A stretch of DNA of 64,000 nt from assembly GCF_051388935.1 (NCBI RefSeq), contig NZ_JBPKBI010000001.1:868001-932000 (forward strand), given 5' to 3'. This document shows, piece after piece, positions 46,651 to 54,583 of this stretch. The position numbers and the translations under genes are program-made. The notes below the pieces were generated by a model. The model worked only from the letters and a program-made list of their open reading frames with translations, made no database searches and was not told the origin of the DNA. Every line of letters begins with the position of its first letter. Positions within the stretch are counted from its first letter, which is position 1. Source of the stretch: Yinghuangia sp035454725. Its GTDB lineage: Bacteria; Actinomycetota; Actinomycetes; Streptomycetales; Streptomycetaceae.

Positions 46651-47514
46651 TCAGGTCTCGAACTCGCCCAGCCAGGAACGCTGGAGGAAGTGCTTCGGCA
46701 GGTAGCCGGACTCCACCTCGATCGGGAAGCCCGCGTCGTAGGCCAGGCACGTGATCGCGAGCGGACCGAGGGCGACCATCCCGCTGACGGTGGCCGCGCG
46801 TTCCTCGTCCGCCGTCCAGTACTGCCGGTGCGCCTGGAGTGCTTCCACGAGAGCCTGGTTGAAGCCCGCGTGGTCCTTGCGCACGAACTTGTGGAACAAA
46901 TTGATCGGCTGGTAGAGGATCTTCTCCAAAAGCTCCTGGTCGGTGTCCGTCGCGACGTTCGGGTACGACGCCTCGATCGCCGCCACCAACTTCTCGACCA
47001 GGCCCGGGCGTTCGAGCCAGTACGCCTGCAACGCGTCGACCCAGTGGTAGGCGTATTCGTCGTAGCGCACCTCGGCGCCCCGCAGCACGTCGAGCGGGAC
47101 CTCGGCGAGCCGGGTCATGCGGGCCTGGTCGCGGCACACGATGGCGAGCCAGAACGCCGTGAGCCAGTTTCCGGCGTCCGCGTCGTGTGACGGGCCGGCC
47201 GCCGGGATGGTGTGCATCTCGTGGGCGATCCGGCACTCGACGGTCTCACCCGAAGGAGCGGTCGCCGAGGCGAACAACGCGGACGAGACCTGCATCGCGG
47301 TGACGACGGCTTCCCACGACTCCAGCAGTGAGCCGGTGGGGTTGAGCGCCAGGCGCGCCTGAAGCGCCATGACCGCGGTGTCCAGCGCGCGGTTGCCCGC
47401 CGTCGGTGATCGCTCGAAATAGCCGATGTCGTCCACCAGCATCGCTTCGAGGGCCTTGGCGTAGTCCTCGTCGGCCGGACCCGGACCGTCGTGTCGGGGT
47501 ACCTCGACAGCCAC
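46651..47514 (-). CDS. Imm49-family immunity protein
   Basis: 287 aa, all-helical, resembling the Imm49 family of polymorphic-toxin immunity proteins. Typical parts are the middle SWEAVVTAMQVSSALF, a WLTAFWLAIVCRD helix and WVDALQAYW. It starts 12 bp after the end of the 929-aa toxin gene. The pair is transcribed leftward with the ESAT-6-like genes, so it should protect against the REase-fold toxin domain. Confidence 0.85.
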   Translation of the reverse strand: MAVEVPRHDGPGPADEDYAKALEAMLVDDIGYFERSPTAGNRALDTAVMALQARLALNPTGSLLESWEAVVTAMQVSSALFASATAPSGETVECRIAHEMHTIPAAGPSHDADAGNWLTAFWLAIVCRDQARMTRLAEVPLDVLRGAEVRYDEYAYHWVDALQAYWLERPGLVEKLVAAIEASYPNVATDTDQELLEKILYQPINLFHKFVRKDHAGFNQALVEALQAHRQYWTADEERAATVSGMVALGPLAITCLAYDAGFPIEVESGYLPKHFLQRSWLGEFET

Positions 47515-47526
47515 CGCGTTCTCCCG

Positions 47527-50316
47527 TCACCCGATGTCGAATTTGCCCATGGTGTAGCCACCATACGTACTGCCGTCGGGCTTGCCCTTCACGACGACGT
47601 AGTCCAGTTTTCCATTGGCGAGGGCGGCCTTCAGCTCCCCGACGAGCTTCGTCTCGCCTCGCTCCATCATCTTGCGGAGGATGTCGTCGAAGTACGGCCG
47701 TGTCCCCTGCGAGACACGGGGGCCCTTGGGGATGTCCCGGGCACCCAGCGGGGTGTTGGTCGAGCTCTTCGCCTCGATCACCACGTACCGACCGTCCTCT
47801 GTCTTCCAGACCTGGTCGAACTGGTGATTGCCGTTCTTCGGACCCAACAGCGTCTGCCGGGTGGAATTCGGGTACAGCTCCTCGACCATCTGGCGTGCGG
47901 CACTCTCGCCGAACGCCTCGGCCGCGTCCCTCATGGCGGTGGTGGCGGCACCGCGGTTCTTCAGCGCCTGGTCGAGCGCGGCGGCGTTCTCCGGTGACGG
48001 GTTCGCCTTGTAAGCCGCCTCCGCGTCGGCCAGTTCCTGCTTCCTGGTCTGGAGGTCGTCGATCGCGGTCTGGCGTTTCGCCGCCGCCGCGTCGAGGTCC
48101 TTGAGGGCTTCCGGCGAGTCGACCTTGCCCGGTGTTCCCGACGCCTCGTCGAGGAAGGGTTTCGGTTGAATGGGCGCCGGGCGGTCGGAGGCCAGTTGCC
48201 AGAGATTGGTCTCGTTGTTGAACCTGATCTGCGGTGCGCCCTCGTCGATCGACCACCGGTGGCCGTCGCTGCGGTAGTACTCCAACGGAGGCGCACCCTC
48301 GTGGTTGGCGCGGTTGACCCAGTACTCGTCCCACGTCCGCTGCTGTGCCGTGGTGGAGGCCTCGTCGGGCTTGGGCGGCGGCGGACCCTCCGGGTCGGTG
48401 CCCGGTCGGAAGCTGTCCCCGGGCCCACCGGCGACGTCGTCGGCCGGGCCGCCCGTCACGTCGTCCGCGGGCCCCGCCGTGACATCGTCGCCGGGCGTCG
48501 GTGTCGGGTCGTTCCCCGGCCCCGTCAGGTCGTCCGTCAGCGTCGTTCCCGGCGGAAGGTCGCCGGTGGGGGGCAGGTTGTTGCCCGGCCCGGTCGGCAG
48601 GCCGTCGCCGGGCACCTGGGATCCACCCGGCGGCACCCCGTCGCCCGGCACGCCGGAGCCCGGGGTCGGCGTCGTGCCGCCGGGCGTCTCCGGAAGACCA
48701 TTGCCCGACGGCGGGACGAGCTCCGCCGTCGGTCCCGGCGGCGCACCGCCGCCCGGCATGTTCGGTACGGCACCGCCCGGCACGTTGGGCACCGCACCGC
48801 CGGGGAGGTTGTTCGGCACTCCGCTGCCCGGCAGCCCGTCGCCGACCTGCGCGGTGACCTGCGTCGGCGTCTGGTTCGCGCCGACGTTGACCAGCTCGGG
48901 CGGTGTGCCGTCCAGCAGCGCCCGGTCCGCCGCCGACAGTTCGACGGGGATCGTCTCCGGAGTCTGGTTGATCCCCTCGGGCAGTTTGAGGGTGCCGTCG
49001 GGCAGGAGCGTGCTGCCGTCGGGCAGCCGCACGGACCGGTCGGGCAGTTCGACGGCGTTCGTGCCTGGCGGCAGCTCCGGCAACGGCCTGCCTGCCGGCG
49101 GCAGTTCGATGTTGTCGGGCAACCGGAAGGAGCCGTCGGGCAGTTCGATGGCCTTGAGGGCGCTGAGGTCGACGAGTTTGCCGGTGACCGTGCTGATCTT
49201 CGTCAGCCCGTTCATGCCGGCGCCCAGGCCCTTGGCGATGTAGGTCATCGGGTCGATGACGGTGCCGACCTTCGCCGCGACACTGACCGCGCGGGTGGCG
49301 GCGCTCGCCCCCGACGCGGTGCCCTTGACGGCGGTTCCGGTGCCGAGCGTGGCGACGGTGGTGACGACGTTGAACGTGACCAGCCCGGCGGCGCGGGCGG
49401 GGTTCTTGCTCCATTCGTCCCACGCGATCAGGGACTTGCCGACCGCGAGGGTGGTGTCGAGGCTGTCGTTGACCCAGTTCTTGATCGGCCCGGGCAGGTG
49501 GTCCTTGGTCGCCATGACGAGCGGGAAGGCCAGCGGGACCGCCAACAGCGCCAGACCGGTGGCGAGTTGGCCCAGGCCCTTCCAGGCGGCGCCGAAGTTG
49601 TCGCTCCACGGGTTGAGGAGCGTGCCGAGGCCGGTGAGGGTGCCCCAGATGCCGTCGACGATGATGCCGTCCCACACGAAGCTCTTGAGGTGGTGGCCGA
49701 TCTCGTACCAGTGGTGCTTCTCCTCGACGGCCTTGCCCCACGGGGTCTCGCCGGCCTTGCCCATGTCCTCGACGGACATGCCGTACATGTTCTCGCCGCC
49801 GCTGCCGTCGTCGACCTTCCACTGCGTGCCGCCGACGAGGGCGGTGATCTTGTTGGCGGCGGTGCGTTCGGCGGCCCAGAACTCGGCGACGGTCGTGGAG
49901 ATGTCCTTGATGAGCTGGTTGTTGCGTTCGACCTTGTCGCCGTCGTACTGCCACTCGTCGTCGTCCTTGATCTCGGCGACGAAGTCGTTGGCGTCGGTGC
50001 GCAGTTGGTTGAGGCGGGTGACGATGGGGGTGATCTCGTCGGCGTAGGCCGACAGTGCCGAGCCGACTTGTTCGAGCTGGTCGGCGAACGTGTCGGCGCG
50101 GGTCTGGACCTTCGCGGTCGTGGCGAAGAGCTGGTCCGCCTCGGGGGCCTTGTAGTGGCTCTCCAGCCCGCCGAACCGCTCGTGGATCGTCGCACCGGTG
50201 GTGCGGAACGTCCCCGCGTCACCGGTCAACGCGCCGTGGTCGGTGTCCAACTGGGCGAGGTTCCCGGTGTACTCCGGAATCCCCGACGGGTCCACCCGCT
50301 CCGGCTCGTCACCCAT
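47527..50316 (-). CDS. Type VII-linked polymorphic toxin with C-terminal REase-fold nuclease
   Basis: 929 aa. Residues 1-130 form a helical WXG/LXG-like export module. Hydrophobic segments near 252-270 and 308-330 may reach the membrane of the target cell. From about 370 comes a region of LPDGS-type repeats, and from about 490 to 650 a Gly/Pro-rich linker. The C-terminal part has D834 in HQFDQVW and E848-A-K850 in VVIEAKSS, the PD-(D/E)XK signature of nuclease toxins. It lies in a leftward operon after ESAT-6-like and DUF6507-like genes, followed by its immunity gene. Confidence 0.9.
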   Translation of the reverse strand: MGDEPERVDPSGIPEYTGNLAQLDTDHGALTGDAGTFRTTGATIHERFGGLESHYKAPEADQLFATTAKVQTRADTFADQLEQVGSALSAYADEITPIVTRLNQLRTDANDFVAEIKDDDEWQYDGDKVERNNQLIKDISTTVAEFWAAERTAANKITALVGGTQWKVDDGSGGENMYGMSVEDMGKAGETPWGKAVEEKHHWYEIGHHLKSFVWDGIIVDGIWGTLTGLGTLLNPWSDNFGAAWKGLGQLATGLALLAVPLAFPLVMATKDHLPGPIKNWVNDSLDTTLAVGKSLIAWDEWSKNPARAAGLVTFNVVTTVATLGTGTAVKGTASGASAATRAVSVAAKVGTVIDPMTYIAKGLGAGMNGLTKISTVTGKLVDLSALKAIELPDGSFRLPDNIELPPAGRPLPELPPGTNAVELPDRSVRLPDGSTLLPDGTLKLPEGINQTPETIPVELSAADRALLDGTPPELVNVGANQTPTQVTAQVGDGLPGSGVPNNLPGGAVPNVPGGAVPNMPGGGAPPGPTAELVPPSGNGLPETPGGTTPTPGSGVPGDGVPPGGSQVPGDGLPTGPGNNLPPTGDLPPGTTLTDDLTGPGNDPTPTPGDDVTAGPADDVTGGPADDVAGGPGDSFRPGTDPEGPPPPKPDEASTTAQQRTWDEYWVNRANHEGAPPLEYYRSDGHRWSIDEGAPQIRFNNETNLWQLASDRPAPIQPKPFLDEASGTPGKVDSPEALKDLDAAAAKRQTAIDDLQTRKQELADAEAAYKANPSPENAAALDQALKNRGAATTAMRDAAEAFGESAARQMVEELYPNSTRQTLLGPKNGNHQFDQVWKTEDGRYVVIEAKSSTNTPLGARDIPKGPRVSQGTRPYFDDILRKMMERGETKLVGELKAALANGKLDYVVVKGKPDGSTYGGYTMGKFDIG

Positions 50317-50319
50317 GGC

Positions 50320-50697
50320 TCAGTCCTCCCCCGCGCCCTTGGGCAGGTCGATCTTCGGCTCCTTGAGTGCGGCGGCCTGCGCCTTCTCGGCCATCTCGAT
50401 GTCGCCGTTCACGTAGGCCACCGTGGCGTCGGACGCCCCCTGGATCGACGCGGTCGCGCGCGCGACGACGTACGCGATGTCCGCCTGCGTCTTCTCCGCG
50501 AACTCGGCCAGCGCGGCACCCACGAGGCCCGCCTCGGGCCGCTCGCCCTCCTGCATGTACAGCGTGCCCGCGGACTCCGCGGCGCTCTGCAGGTGGCCGG
50601 AATACCCTTTGCCCCAGCCCTCGATGCCCTTCGCGGCCTCGATGGTGGTCTCCAGGACGCCTCGCACGCCCACCGGATCGATGTCCCACGCCGACAT
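50320..50697 (-). CDS. DUF6507-like ESX-associated helical protein
   Basis: 125 aa with mostly helical pattern. The N-terminus WDIDPVGVRGVLETT resembles the actinobacterial family I recall as DUF6507, often found beside WXG100 genes and large toxins. It ends 3 bp before the toxin start, so the two are translationally coupled. A chaperone or co-secreted partner of the toxin is likely; it is not itself a classic WXG100 protein. Confidence 0.75.
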   Translation of the reverse strand: MSAWDIDPVGVRGVLETTIEAAKGIEGWGKGYSGHLQSAAESAGTLYMQEGERPEAGLVGAALAEFAEKTQADIAYVVARATASIQGASDATVAYVNGDIEMAEKAQAAALKEPKIDLPKGAGED

Positions 50698-50742
50698 CTT
50701 GCGGACCCCCGCTCACTCGTCGATGGTGCATACCCTCGCGGC

Positions 50743-51054
50743 TCAGCCGATGCCGTCGACCGCGGCCTTCGCGCGGCTCAGCGTCGACTGGGCCGTGCTG
50801 TCGTTCGTTTCCAGCGTCGACTTCAACAGGCCGATGATCGTGCGGACTTCGTTAGCCGCGGTGTTCCAGCGCTGCTCGACCCCGTGGTACTGCTCCGACA
50901 CGCCGTCCGCCTGGAAGTCGGACATCGCCGACTTCACCTGGCTGTCGCGGTCCGAGATGACCCGCTCCAACTGCGAGATCACGCCGGTCAGATTGGTCTG
51001 CGCGTCGCCGGACGCGCCGATGTCGAAGCTGCGCCGGTCGCTGTTCGCTCCCAT
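50743..51054 (-). CDS. ESAT-6/WXG100-superfamily small protein (103 aa)
   Basis: 103 aa forming a helix-turn-helix hairpin of the ESX substrate type. The turn contains YHG in place of WxG, and a Trp follows at VEQRWNTAANEV. Two long amphipathic helices (about 20-48 and 60-98) flank it. It starts 21 bp after the 110-aa partner gene, as in esxBA pairs, and the two products probably form a heterodimer exported by EccC. Confidence 0.83.
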   Translation of the reverse strand: MGANSDRRSFDIGASGDAQTNLTGVISQLERVISDRDSQVKSAMSDFQADGVSEQYHGVEQRWNTAANEVRTIIGLLKSTLETNDSTAQSTLSRAKAAVDGIG

Positions 51055-51075
51055 TTATCCACGCCTCCCGAAGAC

Positions 51076-51408
51076 TCAGCGCGCGCCGAAGCGGGCACCG
51101 TCGAAGTTGGCCGCACCCATGGCCTGATTGGCGTTGTCCGCGGTTTCCTGCTCACCGCCGGCGAACGCCTGGTCCATCCCGGACTGGCCGCCGAGAATCG
51201 CGCTGAGGGCACCGTTGAGCGCATTCGTGATCTCGTCCGAGCGCGCCTTGAAGGAGTCGTACGCGGCCTTGCCCGAGCCGTTGAACTTGCCCTCCAGCGG
51301 CTCGGCGGCGATGAGCAACTGCCTGATCAGCGTGCCCAGATCGGTGCTCGCACCCTGCGATTGCCGTACCAGCGTTGACAGGGTTTGGTTCCCCATGTCG
51401 AACTTCAT
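51076..51408 (-). CDS. ESAT-6/WXG100-superfamily small protein (110 aa)
   Basis: 110 aa, first gene of the leftward ESX operon. The helical hairpin has FNG (LEGKFNGSGKAAY) in the WxG position and a Gly/Ala-rich C-terminus. The start at 51408 is set by GAGGAGG 7 nt upstream; longer frames lack coding character. It faces the export-machine genes across a 204-bp region and pairs with the 103-aa protein. Confidence 0.83.
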   Translation of the reverse strand: MKFDMGNQTLSTLVRQSQGASTDLGTLIRQLLIAAEPLEGKFNGSGKAAYDSFKARSDEITNALNGALSAILGGQSGMDQAFAGGEQETADNANQAMGAANFDGARFGAR

Positions 51409-51500
51409 GTCCGTCCGGGCCTCCTCACGTTGTGGCCTGCCCGCGGTTGTCGAAATCCGTTGATCGACGGCCGCGTTGCGTTCACTCTCCCGATACGCTT

Positions 51501-51523
51501 TATCCAGTTCGCGTATCCAGTTC
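51501..51523. promoter_or_regulatory. Direct repeat in the divergent ESX promoter region
   Basis: TATCCAGTTC occurs at 51501-51510 and again at 51514-51523, 13 bp apart, in the 204-bp gap between the leftward substrate genes and the rightward machine genes. It is a possible binding site for a regulator of both operons. Confidence 0.45.
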
Positions 51524-51612
51524 AGCGCATACTGGCCCTCCGGGACCAAGGGAAACCCCTCATTCCGGTTGTTTCGCAAGTGAATTCGAGGGCTCGGGGG
51601 AAGGGGAGACGC

Positions 51613-52005
51613 GTGGCCCGGGACTACGACAGCCAACTGCTGGAATCAGTGGCGGTACGCCGCCGCCGACTCCGCGACGCACTGCTGTTCGGGTCACAGC
51701 GGATTCGGCGCAGCCTGGAGGAAGGACTCGGAAGGGTGTTCGGCGGCATCGCCCTGGCCACCGTGCTCTGCGCGGGCTGCGTAGGCTGGTCGTTCATCGC
51801 CGAGCAACGCGCGAAGGACGACAAGTCGCCGGGGCAGCCGACTCCTTCGCCACTCGTGCCCGTTCCGGCGCCGGCGGTGCCGCAGCAGACCGGCGCCGCA
51901 CCCCCGCAATCCGGCGCCGCGCTCCGGCCGCATCCCGCCCCGCCCCCTTCGCCCTCGACCGCGCCGCCGTCGCCGGCCCTTGCCGTGGGAGTGTCCGCAA
52001 GATGA
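51613..52005 (+). CDS. Single-TM protein with Pro-rich tail, ESX-associated
   Basis: 130 aa. A basic N-terminal cytoplasmic helix (about 10-38) is followed by one membrane segment (GGIALATVLCAGCVGWSFIA, about 45-64) and a Pro/Ser/Ala-rich outer tail. GGGGAG lies 4 nt before the GTG start. Its stop overlaps the EccD start as ATGA. I do not recognise the family. Its place suggests a machine component that may partly stand in for EccB or EccE. Confidence 0.68.
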   Translation: MARDYDSQLLESVAVRRRRLRDALLFGSQRIRRSLEEGLGRVFGGIALATVLCAGCVGWSFIAEQRAKDDKSPGQPTPSPLVPVPAPAVPQQTGAAPPQSGAALRPHPAPPPSPSTAPPSPALAVGVSAR

Positions 52006-53339
52006 CAAGCACCACCCGGTCCCATGCCGCGCTGAGTCGGGTGACCGTGGTGGGGGAGCGCCGGCGCATCGACCTGCTGCTCCCCTCCCAGGAACCCGTC
52101 GGCCACCTGCTGCCCGACGTGCTGCGCATGTTGGAGGAGCCGCCCGGCACCACCCCCGGCGTTCGACGCCTCGTCACCGGGACGGGCGCCGTCCTCGCCC
52201 CCGACGACTCGCTCGCCTCCGCCGCGATCGCCGACGGCGCGGTCCTGCGCCTCGTGCACCGCCGCGAGACCCCGGCCGCGCCCGTGGTGCACGACGTCAC
52301 CGACGAGGTCGCCGAGGACGTCGACACACGGCGCTGGCGCTGGGACGACCGGATCCGCAACGCGACCGCCGGCGTCGCGGCCGTCGCGCTCGGCGTCATC
52401 ACCGCGTCGCTGGCCCGCAGCTGGTACGGCTCCGACGACGTCGGCGGCTGGCTCCTCGGCGTCGGACTCGCCGCCGCCGCCCTCGGCGCCCTCGCGTCGC
52501 TGCTGCGCAACCGCGAGCTCGGCGGGGTCCTGATCGTGCTCGGCGGTGCCGTCGGGGCCATGGGCGCCTGGTCGTCGACCGGCGGATCGGACCGCGCGCG
52601 CCTGGCCGCGATCGGCGGCGCGGTCGTGCTCGTGCTCGTCCTGTCGGCGGTCTTCACGCCGCTCGGCCGCGGCGGGCTCGTCGGCGCGGGCGTGTTCGCG
52701 CTGCTCTTCGGCGGCTGGGAGGCCGGCGCCGCGACGATCGACGACGTGTACCGGCTCGGCGCCGTCATGGGCACCGTCGCGGTCCTCGCCCTGGGCATCC
52801 TGCCGAGGTACGCGGTGATGGCGGCCGGTCTGACGCGCCTCGACGACCAGCGGTCGGGCGGTGCCACGGTCAGCCGCCACCAGGTCGACACCGCGCTGGC
52901 CGCGACCCACCGCGGGCTCGCGCTGGCGACCGTGGCCGCGGCCGGATGCGTTGCCGTGGGCGGGTGGTTCGCGCTGCGCGAGGTCAACGGCTGGACCGTG
53001 GCGGTGGCCGCGCTGCTCGCGGTCGTCGTCATGGCGCGGGCGCGCGCGTTCCCCCTGGCCGTCGAGGTCGCGGCGCTGCTCGCGGCCGGAGCGGTGCTCG
53101 CCGTACGCCTGTGCGTCGTGTGGGCCGACCAGCCGGACCGGTCGCCCGCAGGCCCGCTGGCTGTGCTGTGCGGTCTCGCCCTCGTGCCGCTGGTGGTGTT
53201 CGTTGTCCGCCCGCCCGACCACGTGCGGGTACGGCTGCGGAGGTTCGGCAATGTCGTCGAGACGCTGGGGGTCGTGGCACTGATCCCCGTCTGCATCGGC
53301 GCGTTCGGAGTCTACGGGCGGCTGCTGGACACGTTCTGA
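52002..53339 (+). CDS. eccD: Type VII secretion integral membrane protein EccD
   Basis: 445 aa. The N-terminal ubiquitin-like (YukD) domain (about 8-90: TVVGERRRIDLLLPSQEPVGHLLPDVL in two halves) is followed by 11 membrane segments between about 125 and 440. This is the channel-forming component of ESX systems. It is translationally coupled to the upstream single-TM gene and followed 47 bp later by the MinD-like ATPase gene. Confidence 0.93.
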   Translation: MTSTTRSHAALSRVTVVGERRRIDLLLPSQEPVGHLLPDVLRMLEEPPGTTPGVRRLVTGTGAVLAPDDSLASAAIADGAVLRLVHRRETPAAPVVHDVTDEVAEDVDTRRWRWDDRIRNATAGVAAVALGVITASLARSWYGSDDVGGWLLGVGLAAAALGALASLLRNRELGGVLIVLGGAVGAMGAWSSTGGSDRARLAAIGGAVVLVLVLSAVFTPLGRGGLVGAGVFALLFGGWEAGAATIDDVYRLGAVMGTVAVLALGILPRYAVMAAGLTRLDDQRSGGATVSRHQVDTALAATHRGLALATVAAAGCVAVGGWFALREVNGWTVAVAALLAVVVMARARAFPLAVEVAALLAAGAVLAVRLCVVWADQPDRSPAGPLAVLCGLALVPLVVFVVRPPDHVRVRLRRFGNVVETLGVVALIPVCIGAFGVYGRLLDTF

Positions 53340-53386
53340 GGCTTCTTGACGACAACGGGCACGGCGACGTGAGGACAGGAGAGGCG

Positions 53387-54583
53387 ATGTCCACGCAGGG
53401 AAGTTGGCAGCGGGACGTGTTCGCGGAGATCGGCGGCGTGCCGGAATCCCCGGATCCCGAGTCGCCGCCCGCGCCGTACGCCGGTTCGGCCGCGGCGCGG
53501 TACGCGACGGAACCCGGTCCCGAAGCCGCCGTCCCCGCGCAGTTCGGCCCCCCGGCCGACGAACACCCGGCCGGAGCCCGCCCGACCAGGGCCGGCGAGC
53601 CGCAACCCGACGACGCCGTACCGGACTCCGTGCCGGTCATCGCCCCCGAGCTCGGCGAGGCACTCGGCCGCGTGCGGCGCGGCGACCCCCTGCTCCGGCG
53701 CGCTCTGCGGGCCGTGCGCGTCCTCGGTGCCTCCGCCGCGCACGACGGCGCATCGCGCGCCGAGACCGCCCGGGCCATCCAGCAACCGATCACCACCGGA
53801 CGCCAGATCGCGGTGGGCAGCATCCGCGGCGGCGCCGGCAAGTCCACCGTCGCGGCACTCCTCGCCCTCACCTTCGCGCACTACCGCACCGACCCGGTCC
53901 TCGCCGTCGAGGCGGACGGCGTCCTGGGCACGCTGCCCCGCCGCCTCGGCGCGAAGGAAATCCGCTGGTCCTGCTCCGACATCGCGCACGTCATCGACGC
54001 CTCGACGCCGCTCGCGAACGTCACCGGCTACCTGGTGCCGTTCCACGGCGGCTGGCTGCTGCCCGGCAGCCGGGGGAGGGTCACGCGCAACCGCCTCGAC
54101 CCGAAGGCGTACTACATGGCGATGGCCTCGCTGCGCCGCCACTTCGGGGTGACCGTCGTCGACTGCGAGACGCTGCCGACCGAGGTGGCACGGCTCGCCC
54201 TCTCCTCGACCCAGGCGCGCGTGCTGGCCACACCGGCGACCGTCGAAGGCGTCGCCAGTACGCGCCTGGTCCTCGACTGGCTCGACACCCTCGACCCGGC
54301 CATGCTGCCGACCACCGTCGTCGCCCTCGTGCACGCCTCGCCCGACACGGCCCTCGACACCCGAAAAGCCTTGCGACACCTGGAGGTTCGCGGCGCCACC
54401 GTGATCTCGGTGCCGTACGACCGGTCGCTGGCGGCCGGCGGCGAGATCCGCACCGCCGGGCTCGCCCGCGACACCCGCGACGCGGCCGCCCGGCTCGCCG
54501 CCGCGACCATGGACCGTGCCGTCGCCCACGGCCGCGGCGACGCACGCGCGCACAGCCCGCACGCCGGCGAGGCGCGCCCATGA
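53387..54583 (+). CDS. MinD/ParA-like ATPase of the ESX locus
   Basis: 398 aa. A disordered Pro/Glu-rich N-terminus (1-85) precedes a P-loop ATPase with deviant Walker A GSIRGGAGKST (about 144-154). The domain resembles the MinD-like proteins found in actinobacterial ESX loci (EspI-like). AGGAGAGG lies upstream of the ATG. It ends in a 4-nt ATGA overlap with eccC. A role in positioning or regulating the secretion machine is inferred. Confidence 0.88.
   Translation: MSTQGSWQRDVFAEIGGVPESPDPESPPAPYAGSAAARYATEPGPEAAVPAQFGPPADEHPAGARPTRAGEPQPDDAVPDSVPVIAPELGEALGRVRRGDPLLRRALRAVRVLGASAAHDGASRAETARAIQQPITTGRQIAVGSIRGGAGKSTVAALLALTFAHYRTDPVLAVEADGVLGTLPRRLGAKEIRWSCSDIAHVIDASTPLANVTGYLVPFHGGWLLPGSRGRVTRNRLDPKAYYMAMASLRRHFGVTVVDCETLPTEVARLALSSTQARVLATPATVEGVASTRLVLDWLDTLDPAMLPTTVVALVHASPDTALDTRKALRHLEVRGATVISVPYDRSLAAGGEIRTAGLARDTRDAAARLAAATMDRAVAHGRGDARAHSPHAGEARP

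Noticed and set aside
48166..51378. 1070-codon open frame on the plus strand across the toxin operon
   Set aside because: Low-complexity Val/Gly/Arg sequence opposite four recognisable genes.
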